Positions 11,989 to 22,990 of a stretch of DNA of 64,000 nucleotides are shown here, piece after piece. The position numbers were made by a program, and so were the translations under genes. The stretch comes from Muricea muricata (Eukaryota > Cnidaria > Anthozoa > Malacalcyonacea > Plexauridae), in contig OY979724.1 in assembly GCA_963855995.1 (NCBI GenBank), positions 5,701,058 through 5,765,057 on the forward strand. The letters run 5' to 3'. Each line of letters opens with the position of its first letter. The first letter of the stretch is position 1. The notes under the pieces were generated by a model. It saw only the letters and a program-made list of their open reading frames with translations. It was not told where the DNA came from and did not search any database.

Positions 11989-14682
11989 CTAACATATCTT
12001 GTAATGTTCTGTTCTGTCTCTCAACTTGCCCGTCACATTGAGGGTGATACGCAGTTGTTCTGGTGTTTGTAATTCCATTACATCGCACACTTTATGCATT
12101 AACGTGCTTTCGAAATTTGTACCTTGATCAGAGTGCAAGACAACTGGGGGACCGAAACGGCTGAAAACTCTATCAACAAGTATTTTTGCGACCGTGGATG
12201 CCTTTTGATCCGGTGTAGGAAAGGCTTCACACCATTTGGTGAAATAATCCATTAAAACCAATATGTGTTTGTTACCACGATGTGTTTCTGGTAAGGGACC
12301 CATGTAATCTAAAGCCCAAAATGTAAATGGTTCGCTAACTTGAAAGCTTTGCAGTGGGGCTGTGCCATTGTTGGCCGTCGGTGCGGGTGCTTTTCTTTTG
12401 GCGCAGATGTCACATTGGCGAATGTAATTCTCAACTGATTCCCGCATGTTTGGCCAAAAGAAACGTTTCCTAATGCGATCTAATGTTTGTGTGATCCCTA
12501 AGTGCCCGGTGAATGGGCTGTCGTGAGTACCTTTTAGTATTTCGGTTTCTAAAGCTTTGGGCACCACTATGGCAGGGTTTGGATGTGTATTTTTCGTCTT
12601 TAAGGACTTATAAAGCAACCCATCTCGAACAAACAGTTTATGGTAATGATGCCAAAATATTATTAAATTGCGATCATGTCTCCATGCGGCTAGTTTGTGT
12701 TTTGGTGTACGGCTTGTTTTCATTTGGATGACTTTCAAAATACTCGGGTTGTCTTGCTGAGCTTTCCTTAAGTTTACTGTCGGATTAAGGGTTATGGCAC
12801 AACTATTATTTGCAGGGTCATGCCATCGTGCCGATGCGGTATTCAACGTGTTTTCAGTAGACTGGTCATGCGCTACAAGACGAGAAAGTGCATCAGCATT
12901 GCTATGGAGTATACCTGGCTTATAAATAACAGGAAATTGAAATTCTTGTAACTCCATTACCCATCGCTCTAATCGTCCTTTGAGATGCATATTGTCAAGC
13001 CATTTCAGTGCACTATGGTCCGTTATTACTTTGAAAGGCCGGCCAAGTAAATAGGTTCGAAAGGTGCGAATACCAAATATAACCGCAAACGCTTCTTTTT
13101 CCGTGGTGCAATACTTGCGCTCGCGACCAGACAAGATTTTTGAGGCGTACGCAATGGGACGTTCGACACCATTGTCATCAAGCTGGGATAAAATTGCGCC
13201 TAATCCTATATCCAAGGCATCGGTTTGTAGGAGAAATTCTCTGTCAAATTTGGGATGAACCAAAGCCGGCGACTTGAATAAGCATGTTTTTAGAAGTGTA
13301 AAAGCATTTTCACAATCTGCGGTCCAGTTAAACTGCGTGGTGCAGGTTTTCGTGGTCAATTTAGTAAGAGGCGCCGAAATAGTGGTATAATTCTTAATAA
13401 AACGGCGGTAGTATCCTGACAACCCTAAAAAACTTCGGACTTCCTTCACTGTCTTCGGCACAGGAATCTGTTTGATTGCTTCGATTTTTGACGGTAGCGG
13501 ACTAACTCCGTTTTCGGATATCATATGCCCTAAATAGTGAACCTTTTTAGCTGCGAACGTACATTTTGCCAAGTTTAAGCATAAAGCTAGTTCCATGGCT
13601 CGTGGGAATGTTGCGGGCGCAGTTGCTAGCCCAAAAGGCATACGATTAAATTCATATAAGCCGCCATGCGTTACAAAGGCAGTTTTTTCACGATCGTCAA
13701 GGTGAACAGGAAATTGCCAGTAGCCGCTTTTGAGGTCTAGTGTGGTAAAATACTTTGCATTTCCAACCGCGTCAAGTAAATCGTCAACCCTAGGCAGCGG
13801 ATGTGCGTCATTGCGTGTAATCTGGTTAAGCCTGTGGTAGTCAATACAAAAACGAAGGTCGCCTGACTTTTTGCGGACTAAGACAATTGGACTAGCCCAT
13901 GGACTTGTGCTAGGACTGATTATTACTTTTTCTAACATATCTTCAATTTGCTTGTTAGATTCTTCGCGAAATGCATATGGCATTCGCCTGGCACGTTGCC
14001 TAATCGGCGGGTTATCACCGGTGTCAATTTTGTGATGTGCAATATTGGTTTGGCCAATTGTGTCGCTAAACAGTTCTTCAAACTCGCCTAATACTTGTTT
14101 TACTTGTTGTTTTTCGGCGTTACTTAAATCTGTATCTAAGCGAGCATCGATTTTCTGCACAAGATTATCTGTTTGTACGGCATTACAATTAACCGGAAAC
14201 TTAGTGTTAGCAACGGCTTCTTGCTCAATTAGGGGACAAAATTCCGCTATTTTGCAGCCTTTCGGTAATTCAATTTCGTTTGATGTAGTATTAGCTATTC
14301 GGACTGGTACGGTTTTACCTGCAGGAGTGACAACTAAATGGGCTACCTGTAATCCTTGTAAGCGTCTAATACTATCTGCCTGACTAGCTGATATCATGCC
14401 AACCTGGGAAATATCTTTCGCCTGTATCTTACCTTCAATTACCATTTCCGATCGAGCCGGAATTGCCACTCCTTCAGGCACAATCACTTTATTGACACCT
14501 TTCAACTGAGATTGCACGAGTACCGCATTGGTTTTGCTCGCTTCACTGGGGGAAACGACCGGTGAGTTCGCCTCTGTAATCACAACTCCGTTCGATTCTA
14601 CATTCATTGCTGGATGCTCCGCATGTATTGGGATTTTCCCATAGGTCCCGGCCACTAACTGATAATGACTTCGCCCTCCCAA
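11989..14682 (-). pseudogene. Gypsy pol: RT, RNase H and integrase N-part
   Basis: This 897-codon open frame carries, in order: a protease-RT linker; RT with LRFCIDYHRLNQIT, LDLKSGYWQFPV and MPFGLATAPATF; RNase H (QTDALDIGLGAILSQ, EKEAFAVIFGIRTFRTYL, ITDHSALKWL, SNADALSR); an integrase HHCC finger (GHLGITQTL, CDICAKRK); and the first two DDE aspartates (ALDYMGPL and HSDQGTNFES). Between the MPFGL block and the AKCTF block about 40 residues normally present, including the catalytic YxDD, are missing by an in-frame deletion near 13575-13590. The integrase tail after HSDQGTNF is out of frame. The polymerase therefore cannot be catalytic. Confidence 0.9.
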
Positions 14683-14691
14683 GAAATCCCC

Positions 14692-15015
14692 TCAAATACT
14701 TAATTTATGCTGTGTAATAAAGTCCCATCCCAAAACACAATCGTACGGTATATTACTACTCTCAAGAAAAGAAATATGATAGTTGTGTTTAGAACGTGAA
14801 AAAGTCACGATTGTAGATATGGTTCCTGCAATATTTAAGTCCCCTCCGGTAATGGAGGTACAACGGTGCGACTGCGATGTATCTAATCTACCACCGTCAA
14901 AATCAAAGATATTATGAATTCTATCACTAATAAAAGACTTCATTGATCCAGTATCTAACAAAACATTGACAGGTACACCGTCAATGACACATGCAACAAA
15001 TGGATGTTCAGGCAA
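14692..15015 (-). pseudogene. Gypsy aspartic protease segment
   Basis: This is a retropepsin-like domain with the active-site motif LLDTGSMKSFI and a second conserved block, CVLGWDFI. It lies in the same frame as the RT frame and is separated from it by an in-frame TGA at 14692-14694. It is shifted by one frame from gag, which ends at 15068. The frame is open upstream of 15015 into a short overlap with the gag end, so the original element probably used a frameshift to express pro-pol. Confidence 0.8.
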
Positions 15016-15067
15016 ACTGTCATTGGAAACATTAATATTACTAAATTTATTAATAAAGTCACAGTTC

Positions 15068-15952
15068 TTACTTGTTTCTGGGCTGTCTACCGGCCTGTGG
15101 TTCCTCGAGACGCCCTTGGAAGTTTAAAGGCGCATAATTTCCACATTCACGGGCGAAGTGTCCGTACCTCCCGCATTCGTAGCATTGCACGTTGGAACGG
15201 TCTTGGCGTTGGCTGGTGTTGCGGCATTCTCGAGCAATGTGGCCTTGTTTTCCACAACGAAAACACGTGACATTAGCTCGTAGACGTTGTTGTTGCTTGA
15301 TTGCTGCGGTATACAACTGCTGGGAAGTGGCAACTTGGTCTTCAAGCGCTTTCTGTCGAGTTACTAGTTCGGTCATTAAACCCACGAGTTGGTCAATGTC
15401 CGCTGTCTGTTTGTGTGTAGCCGTACTTGCGCTCGTGTGTGCAGGGACTTCGTGGTCTTCGATCGCTCAATAGCGTTGAACAAAACTCAGCATCTCGCTT
15501 AAGGTTGGTGTGGGGTTGTGAGCCAAAAGTTTTCCACGTATAGAGCTTGGCAGACCACGCATGAATTGGCGGGACAAAAGAGCAGACTTGGCTTCCACAG
15601 TGAGGTTCGGATCGGCTTTTTCTAGAAGTTGTTCCAACTCCCATTTATAAACCGACGGGTCTTCACCAGTGCGCAGCATTCGGTTATAAAATTTTGCGTA
15701 GTAGTTTTCCCTTTCGACTGGTGGGCATAGGGCTTGCTTTAGCTTTTTTGTTGCGGCATCGTAGGTAGCTCTTTCTTCGGCAGGGGTGGCGTAGAAATGT
15801 GTAGCTGCGCGTCCTCGTAGAAACGCAGGCAACTTCTTAATTTTGTCCTCGTCTTTCCAACCATTGGCTAAAGCGCACGCATCAAACTCTCGTAGCCACA
15901 CGACAATATCGTCTCCGTCGAATTTGGATGGAAGAATGTTCGCTGTAGCCAT
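15068..15952 (-). pseudogene. Gypsy gag, interrupted by one TGA
   Basis: The best start is the ATG at 15952 (MATANILPSKFDG), just inside the 5' LTR and primer site. The N-terminal capsid-like part (WLREFDACALANGW, FLRGRAATHFY) runs to 15467, where an in-frame TGA at 15467-15469 stops it. The same frame then continues through two CCHC zinc knuckles (CFRCGKQGHIAREC and CYECGRYGHFAREC) to 15068. The TGA could be a CGA-to-TGA transition or, less likely, a readthrough stop. Confidence 0.88.
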
Positions 15953-15984
15953 TTTTGTTAACGTTGTTTTTCTTCGACTTATTT

Positions 15985-15998
15985 CACCGCTGCCACCA
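15985..15998 (-). promoter_or_regulatory. primer binding site, tRNA-Leu type
   Basis: On the element strand, TGGTGGCAGCGGTG follows the 5' LTR after two bases. It is complementary to a 3' end CACCGCTGCCACCA, the end of a eukaryotic tRNA-Leu plus CCA. The match is 14 nt and was made from memory of the tRNA family. Confidence 0.75.
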
Positions 15999-16000
15999 GT

Positions 16001-16160
16001 TGTAGCGTAGCGAGGCACCGTAAATGACTCTCGGTTTTAATAGTTTCTTTACTCAATATATTACATGTGCAACCCTTTTCTCTCGGGGTGCATGCTCACT
16101 TTCTCTAGATTACAACAAAACGTCTCTTTTATATTTGGCTAATTACAGTATCATGTTACA
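16001..16160 (-). repeat. 5' LTR of the Gypsy element
   Basis: This 160-bp copy of the LTR at 11099-11256 is flanked outside by GATA. It is upstream with respect to the element, whose genes run leftward. Confidence 0.92.
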
Positions 16161-16164
16161 GATA

Positions 16165-17320
16165 GAGATTCACACAAAGAATCTATTATTACAACGAGAG
16201 GCCTCTAAGGCGTTCACTCCGCCTGCCGAAACGAAAATGGGCACAAGACCAGGCAGGGCTGTAACTAGAGAGTTCATTGGGGGTGGGGTACATTCACTTG
16301 TTTCTGTTCTGCCCAACAAATCCCTTTTTAAATCAGTTATTATTAGGGTACATTCCAAGGCATTTTACGAGTAAGACATTGCTAGCACATCTTATGTAAT
16401 CACTAAGATAACCAAAAATCAATGTCTGAGTGACCTGCCAGGCACTCTGTCCAGAGTCCTAGTAGGATTGCATTTTTTAGAATTTAATTTAAATTAAAGG
16501 CTTTCATAGTACATATGTTAAACAAGATCCTTTTGTCATAATACCACCAACATATAGCTGTTTTATTTTGTAAGTTAAGAAAATTTTACTAAAAGTCTAT
16601 ACAATACATCAATATAAGCTAATATATTAACCTGATAGCATCATTTAAATCGATTCTGTAGCACACTGCCTGAAGTCTCCACGATATAATTTGTTGCATG
16701 GGAACTTTAGACTAACGTATGTATTTCTCAAATTGGAATGTAAAATGTCACTTACCTCTTATAATTATATGAGATCCCACAAGCAAATAAATCATTTTGC
16801 ACGAAATATTAGCATCTCAACATAGGTAGAAATAGAAAACCAAGGAAAGAAATTACAACGTGTTTAGAATTAGGAACACATTTCCTAGACTCATTCCTTA
16901 ATCATGGAATGATGGAGTCTATCAGAATTTGCCGTTTTAAAACATTTCTGAAGCAATGTTTTGATAAAGAACCTTCCAGTTCCTGTCCCATTTTGTTAAC
17001 TATTACATGTTAAAAATTGTGTTTTGTATATAGATATTTCAGTAGAATTTGCGTTTGATTCTTGCGTATAAATTTCTGAATTTCCTTAATATTAGGAAAA
17101 CACCAGACAATGACGGAAACACGCTCTCAAAACTTCACCGCGATACATCGCTCCTCGGTAAAGTTTCGTGGTAGAATTTGTCGTTTTAAAACATTTTGCA
17201 TGAGAATCTTTGCACGTAAAAACTTCTTGCGGCTTAGATGTTCTAGCATACATGTTAAAATGCGTGTTTTGTTGACACATTTCGCTAGAAATTGTGTTTA
17301 AACACCGTGTTTAGGCCAGC
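16165..17320. other. non-coding, dispersed-repeat fragments
   Basis: No gene is recognised. Near 16258-16325 a tract (GTAACTAGAGAGTTCATTGG, then GTTCTGCCCAAC) belongs to a family also seen at 52625-52700, inverted at 57390-57440, and partly at 6800-6900. Confidence 0.45.
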
Positions 17321-17324
17321 TCAC

Positions 17325-17470
17325 GCGGCTTGTGCCAGCGGTATCACCCATGAGTGCTGGTATGAGCGCTGCACCGACTTCTGATAACGAAAAAAATAAA
17401 AAAAAATAGAACCGGGGCGATTTTAAAACTCCGCCTCACCTACGGCAGGCGGAGTAATTATAACGTTAAT
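17325..17470 (+). repeat. dispersed repeat (CCAGCGGTATCA ... AAAACTCCGCC)
   Basis: A block with GCGGTATCACCC, an A-rich stretch, then TTTTAAAACTCCGCC and CTACGGCAGGCGGAGTAATTA recurs in the same order and orientation at about 33735-33812. This shows a dispersed family. No ends were defined. Confidence 0.5.
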
Positions 17471-17759
17471 GTTGAATTTATAGCCTGTTTTTAGTCCGCC
17501 TGCGTGGGCGAAGCCGCGCCGCGAAGTTTCAAAATACATTGTGCGTCGTCTGTGTATATTTGGTGACATTTAGGTACGTCATACTTTATAGGCGCTCGCC
17601 GTTCATTATGTTCCAGCAGCGCTTAGAATTTACTTTTAAAAGACGCAGTTTTTAATCAAAGCACCTGGGTACGAGGCTGCTTATAGCACGTTGGTCACGT
17701 TGGGCGTAGCCAGGACCCTGACTTTGGGGAGGGGGCTCATTTAAGGGGTGTCGGGCGAC

Positions 17760-17900
17760 GGTAATAATTCCGTGTTCTCAGTACGCGAAATTAATCTTCA
17801 ATCCATCAAGGTTAAAACATGACAAATAAAATGCTGGTTAGGATTAGGGTTTGGATTAGGGCTTGGATTAAGATTTATATTAGAACACGGAATTATTACC
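17760..17900. repeat. 141-bp inverted-repeat element with telomere-like core
   Basis: GTAATAATTCCGTGTTCT at 17760 is inverted as AGAACACGGAATTATTAC at the right end. Between the arms lies a degenerate TTAGGG-like run (GGTTAGGATTAGGGTTTGG, about 17836-17870). Confidence 0.65.
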
Positions 17901-17956
17901 CGGGCGACATCTCCACTGGGGAAATTTAAAATTCTATATAGGGCGACCGCCTGCTG

Positions 17957-17975
17957 CCCCCCCCCCCCCCCCCCC
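17957..17975 (+). repeat. poly-C tract (19 C)
   Basis: An uninterrupted run of 19 cytosines, the longest of at least eleven C or G runs of eight or more in this AT-rich window. Confidence 0.9.
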
Positions 17976-18432
17976 TTTGGTACGCCTGCCCCTGGTCACA
18001 AATCGTGAAAGTACTTCATTACATACTAATCATACAAGTCAGTCGGTACAACATGGCCGCCTAAATTCATGGTCAAATTCAAAAACATTTTATATAAAAA
18101 AGCGAAATGTGTTTGCTTTTTGTCGCTTACGACGAAGGAAATTGGGTAAACTGATGGCAGAGCAGACCACTGTATAGAAATTTGACAATTCTGAGCATGG
18201 AACAGACAGTGTCTAAACTGTAAGCATGAATGTATATTGTTTATTAATATGCTCATATTTTGACATTTTTTGGAGGAAAGTTTACTGTGTTTGAATATGA
18301 TCTTAGACTGGTATAGCCGTATAGGCTATGATATCTTCTAGTTTTTTTGTATCTGATATATTATTAATTTAGTACACCATAAACCATTTATATTTAAGCC
18401 AGTTTTTTGTCTGGTATCCCACTCCCAGGAAT

Positions 18433-18570
18433 CCCCCCCCAGTCTGGAAAGTTTGTATTGTGCAACCGAGATCTCGGTTGCGCAGTTTTGATGTTCCCTA
18501 TATATTTTATAGTAAGTTTTTGAAATCTCGGGCGCGCAATTTGCAAACTTTCCAGTCAGCCCCCCCCCCC
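18433..18570. repeat. small inverted-repeat element bounded by C tracts
   Basis: CAGTCTGGAAAGTTTG at 18440 and its inverse CAAACTTTCCAGTC near 18543-18556 enclose a CCGAGATCTCGG palindrome. Runs of 8 and 11 C lie on the outer sides of the two arms. Confidence 0.5.
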
Positions 18571-20340
18571 TCCTTCAATTACAAATATAGCCACCTCCCC
18601 TGGGAGACAAAGAAATCCCCCTAATAGTGAAATAGACTTTTAACTTGGGCAAACTGTGCAATCAATGTAAATGTATTTTGTGTCGATATATCATTCAAAC
18701 CATTTTAAATTGTGGCACATTCTCTACAGAAAATACCAAAATTTATGCGCTTGCAATACTCATTTTACAATAAATTATGCTTACTAATTAAGGAATACTG
18801 AAATTATAAAAGAATGCAGAACGTAATAAAATACCCTCGACCAGTCTTGGGTCTACAAACCATGCTGTGTCCAAAGGCAAGTGCCTGAGTACCAGGGCCT
18901 AAATAAACAATAGTCCATCCAGGGGCAGATCCAGCTTAAAATCTGACTGTAGCAAAATCCTAGGTCCTGCATAACTAGGGGGTCTGGGGGCATGCCCCAC
19001 CGGGAAAATTTTTGAAATTTGAAGCCCGGAAATGGCATTTCTGACGTTCTGAGCACTGCATCATGCCATAGAATATGGCCTTAACCAGGCCATATTTTAG
19101 GCAAAAAATGGCAAAAAGCACTTTATTAACTGAAAAACAGCATATGATGCAGCAGTAAATGTTTATTTGTAAACCATGTTCAAACAGCAGGACGAAGGAA
19201 GGCATATAAACGTACATACAAACGTATTGAGCAATAACCTTTTATCCTTCAGTATTAATTTTCTCAAAACGTTGAATCTGACTGTTGTATTATTTAGGCA
19301 GTGGAACTTTTATGGCATTCTGATGTTATTATCCACTACCAACACTGGTCAGTCTGGGCACATGTTAAAGATAGATAGATTACTTAGATTATCTACCTAA
19401 TCAAATATATGATCTTGGGACACTGGCTGAGATGGCAGCATTGATTATGTAACATATTAGGCCCTGTTCAGCAACACTGCCATGATTATATGGCAAATTT
19501 TCATTTTACCCAGCTGATTATCATGGGCATCAAGCTCTACATATATGCTGCTATGCTGCCTGGGAAGACATGCTCAGAACATAATAGTTAGCTATCAAAA
19601 TAATCACTTTTAACCATCAAGCTGCAATATGCCTTGCTCGTGCCAAGTGATATTACTTATCAAGGGGGGTATTGGCCACTGATGCTTTGTGATCACATAG
19701 CATTTAAATGGCAGAAGCTGGCTCATGATATATTTGATGTATTCTTGATACTGCGGGTTATATAAACCATTCTAAACTTTGTTAACACATACATGCCTTA
19801 TGTTTAAACAGAGCATCCCTCCAAACCTTTATAAACAAGACTACATGCCTTTGACTCACTACATGAGTAACTTCTTTGGTGTCATACAGAGTAATAAAAA
19901 CAAAGTAAGGCAAATTAGGTAGCATTGCACCTTAATAGGTTAAATTGGTAAGGCTGAGTGGAAATATAAAAAGTATAAGTTGCTGTTATAAATAACAGAT
20001 TTATTAAATGTATACCAGTGAATCTCATCATATATTGAGGGTTGGTCTTTGATTTATATATTCCCCTTAGTATAGGGAATATATATATCAATATTCTTCT
20101 TGATAGTGATTGAACTGACAGAGTTCAGATAAATTCGTGATGAGAACTCACGCTAATGTTCGTATGTCCCGACAAGGCTTTAATTATTATGAATAGTACA
20201 CTGTATTAATGATTTTAATGAGCATGTGCACAGCACAGTTAGGCCAGCCATTTTTATATATTTAAATTTATGTAAGAATATAATATACATTGTGAATGCA
20301 AATTAAGCTTAGTGTCTCAATAAATAATAGTATTCATGTG
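18571..20340. other. non-coding; fragments of a GTCTGGGGGCATGCCCC repeat
   Basis: No gene is recognised. At 18914-19030 there is a repeat containing CTGACTGTAGCAAAATCC, GGGGGTCTGGGGGCATGCCC and GGGAAAATTTTTG. Parts recur near 25340-25785 and, inverted and divergent, at 29440-29510. A small hairpin around TATTCCCC/GGGAATA lies near 20065-20090. Confidence 0.4.
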
Positions 20341-20343
20341 CAC

Positions 20344-20646
20344 TCAAGCAAGAACTTGACCGACAAGAGATAACATATTAATATATTCACGAGGCAACTG
20401 GCCTACCTGACAGGAAAGTGCAATTACACGCTCGCAATTGTTGGGTGACAGGGAACTGCAACTGGGCAAAATTACACGCGAACACTTCACGTTCGATGCC
20501 ACGCTTTGCTTTGTAATCGGCAGACAATGTCTCTTGACACAAACGCTTGATCTCGGAGACTCTGACAGCTTTTTTGCTTTCTCGAAGAAAGAAACTTGCT
20601 CGTTAAGCGCACAATTCAGGCGGTCTAATATAGCATTGGACGCCAT
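20344..20646 (-). CDS. possible first exon of an unrecognised gene
   Basis: The frame begins with an ATG in good context (AACGATGGCGTCC on the minus strand) and encodes MASNAILDRLNCALNEQVSF, a helical, charged start. A GTAGGC donor-like site follows CTGTCAG near 20407. A second frame through the same segment also reads protein-like, so a small indel or a different exon structure is possible. No family was recognised. It lies about 90 bp left of the DIRS element. Confidence 0.25.
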   Translation of the reverse strand: MASNAILDRLNCALNEQVSFFEKAKKLSESPRSSVCVKRHCLPITKQSVASNVKCSRVILPSCSSLSPNNCERVIALSCQVGQLPREYINMLSLVGQVLA

Positions 20647-20974
20647 CGTTGCAAATCAGGCTAAAGCACTTTGTATTTGCCACCATATAACATCGTTCAT
20701 AACGCAGCATAAGATTGCGCAACTGTATCTGACTGTAGCGAAATGTAATTTCCCCGGAGGGTACTTACCTGAAGGGGAGATGTAGTTCTCCGAACTCCTT
20801 CGAAGACTTATACGAGCAATACTAGTGCAGAACGCAGCGCGAGCGGTCTGGGTACCACGAAAATAAATTAAACCAACGCATGCGCATACATCCTCTGAAT
20901 GAGTGTCGTTGCTGAGGTCCACTTCACATGCCAGTAGATGGGTGGGGAAGGAATAGGTCCTTCCGAACATGGTG

Positions 20975-21110
20975 GGGATCGTATTGCTCGTATCAGTCTT
21001 CGAAGGAGTTCGGAGAACTACATCTCCCCTTCAGGTAAGTACCCTCCGGGGAAATTACATTTCTCCTTCACTCCTTCTCCGACTGATACTCGCAATACTA
21101 GTGCAGACTT
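20975..21110. repeat. DIRS internal complementary region
   Basis: The part 20985-21063 is the reverse complement of the element's left end (from GAAATGTAATTTCCCCGG at 20738). It passes directly into CTCCTTCACTCCTTCTCCG (from about 21062), the reverse complement of the right end near 25300. The trinucleotide GAA (TTC here) is shared at the junction. In DIRS1 this region templates completion of the circular DNA intermediate. Confidence 0.8.
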
Positions 21111-21258
21111 TTGGTAGCTACTGGCATGCCTAAGTGATGTGCAGTAACTGAAAACAAAAAAACACCAAACAAGGCTACAACTGAAACTATATATCCCCAA
21201 GCAAACAATCAAAATAAACCGTCAACATAAAACATTAACTGTTACTATAACTATAAAT

Positions 21259-22212
21259 CTAACTGTTAAGAACAGCATGCACAAAAGCAGTCCGATCAGG
21301 ACGTTTATGGTAGTGTTTTTCAAAAACACTGGCGGAACTCCAATCCCCTGCCTCAACTATCAGGTCCAACGATAGCCGTGCAGCTGCAGCAGCTGAGGTA
21401 GAAGCACTAGCCAAATGGATTGCCTGAGCTAACCAACGTGAGACAGTCTGGCTAGAGACACTATCATAAGGGGCGATGTAAGATATTAGCAGTTTACGAG
21501 CCTTCCGAATGTTACCAGTACGGAGGGTATAAGCTCGCAAAACCCTCACCACGCAAATGGCGTTGTCTTGCGGAAATGAAGGAAGGTAGAACTTCCTTGG
21601 AGGATGACCAGGTCTAGAGTTCTTCACATGTTCTGGAATCGTAAATTCCCAGGCATCCTCCATCACCAGAGAAAAATCAAGATCCAATGCTGCCAGTTCG
21701 TGTGCTCTTGCAGATGTTGTGAGTGCTAACAAGACAGTAAGCTTAAACGTAAGTAACTTTAGGGAAAGCTTATCATGAGGTTCTTGATGCCTCAGAAAAT
21801 CCAACACCTTCGCAACATTCCAGGAGGAACAACGTTTTGGTTTAGGTGGTTTAGCTCTAAAGACTCCCTTCATACATTTGGAAACAATAGGCAATTCACC
21901 GAGTGGCACAGAATCTACGAGATCATGTGTTTGTGAAATGGCAGATCTATAGACTGCAATGGTTCGGTATTCCGCGTCTTTCTCTTTTAACAAACTAGCC
22001 AGGAATAAAAGGACTGAAGTTACAGGTGCTGAAAAGGGGCACCACCCACGCATGGCACACCATTCAACCCAAGCCCTCCAAGGGCCAGCATATCTCTTCT
22101 TTGTGGACTCACTCCATGAAGACAGGAGGATCTCGATAACGTTTGGCGAAAAGCTTGCTGTCTCGAAACGTCTCCGGATACTGGCCATACAGTCAGGTTG
22201 AGGGTTGCCCAC
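21259..22212 (-). pseudogene. DIRS tyrosine recombinase, HxxR box missing
   Basis: This 317-codon frame of the phage-integrase superfamily shows an N-terminal SAM-like domain (SWSESTKKRYAGPWRAWVEW), the first catalytic Arg in TTSARAHELAALDL (about residue 169) and a C-terminal GDWSSASVFEKHY with the catalytic Tyr at about 301. Where family members carry a conserved His-x-x-Arg before the STS motif, this copy reads AIHLASASTSAA. An in-frame deletion at about residues 266-271 appears to have removed it, so strand exchange should be impaired. It overlaps the upstream RNase H/distal frame by about 20 bp. Confidence 0.85.
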
Positions 22213-22990
22213 AGAGGGTGGTGAGCCTGAAGGTCGAATGGTAGGTATAAAAGGTACCTGTACGCTGGAAGATGCAAGGGTAATCCACCAACGTCTGTGC
22301 TAATTGTGGGTACCAGGGCATGTTGGGCCAGTTCGGTGCCACCACCAGAGCTGATGCCCTTTCGTCCTGGATCTTCTTTACTACCCGAAAAAGAAGGTTC
22401 ACAGGGGGGTGAATGAAACTCTTCCACTTCCTCCAATCTTGGAGAAAGGCATCGACTGCTATTGCTACTCGATCGGGATATCTGGAAACATACCTCTCCA
22501 CCTGGTGGGATAGCCGGGACGCAAAGAGATCGACCTCCGGAAGATACAACCGATACACTATCTTTCGAAATATGCTGGGATCCAATGTCCATTCCCCCCT
22601 GGGGTTGAATTGACGAGAAGCTGTGTCGGCATCGACATTGAGTATACCTGGAATATGTGCCGCTGTCACCCAAGATTCGATCTTGAGCACAAGAGACCAG
22701 ACTTCCAGCGCTATCGCTGACAGGGATGGCGAGCGTGTGCCCCCCCCCTCTTGTTGAGATAGGCCACCGCTGTGGTGTTGTCCATGCGCAAGTGAATATG
22801 AGCTGGTGGTGGTTTCCGATTCCTTGTGAAAGCCTGGACGGCAAGGTACGCTGCTTTGAGCTCGAGCACGTTGATATGTTGCTGAGACTCCTGTGGGCTC
22901 CAACGACCTCCGATAGAGGTGTTGTCCGCTGTTGGGTACTCAGAGAATCGTCATTGGCGCCAGGAGTTAAGGCAAACAGTAGCATTGCCC
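22193..22990 (-). pseudogene. DIRS RNase H and distal domain
   Basis: The frame around 22903-22193 and the adjoining shifted frame up to about 22990 encode a DIRS RNase H (a GGTRS block, VTAAHIPGILNVDADTASR). This is followed by the domain usually placed between RNase H and recombinase (PEVDLFASRLSHQVERYVSR, AVDAFLQDW, LVVAPNWPNMPWYPQ). Upstream of the RNase H the frame runs straight into a gag-like segment without any RT palm motif, so the RT was deleted or this is a recombinant copy. A run of nine C at 22740 coincides with a frame break. Confidence 0.8.

Larger units (their letters stand above)
11099..16160 (-). mobile_element. Ty3/Gypsy LTR retrotransposon, defective
   Basis: This complete-length element of about 5.06 kb has two near-identical LTRs (TG...CA) and a 4-bp flanking repeat, GATA, at 11095-11098 and 16161-16164. 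On the minus strand the order is 5' LTR, tRNA-Leu-type primer site, gag with two CCHC knuckles, protease, reverse transcriptase, RNase H, integrase, a short purine tract (about 11257-11265) and 3' LTR. There is no env-like frame. The element is dead: an in-frame TGA in gag, another between protease and RT, a deletion that removes the RT YxDD motif, and a frameshift in the integrase core. The LTRs differ at only a handful of sites, so insertion was fairly recent even though it is inactive. Confidence 0.93.

Noticed and set aside
22020-22985. 321-codon minus-strand frame overlapping the DIRS RNase H region
   Set aside because: It is the wrong frame of the RNase H/distal segment. The protein-like blocks are in the neighbouring frame.
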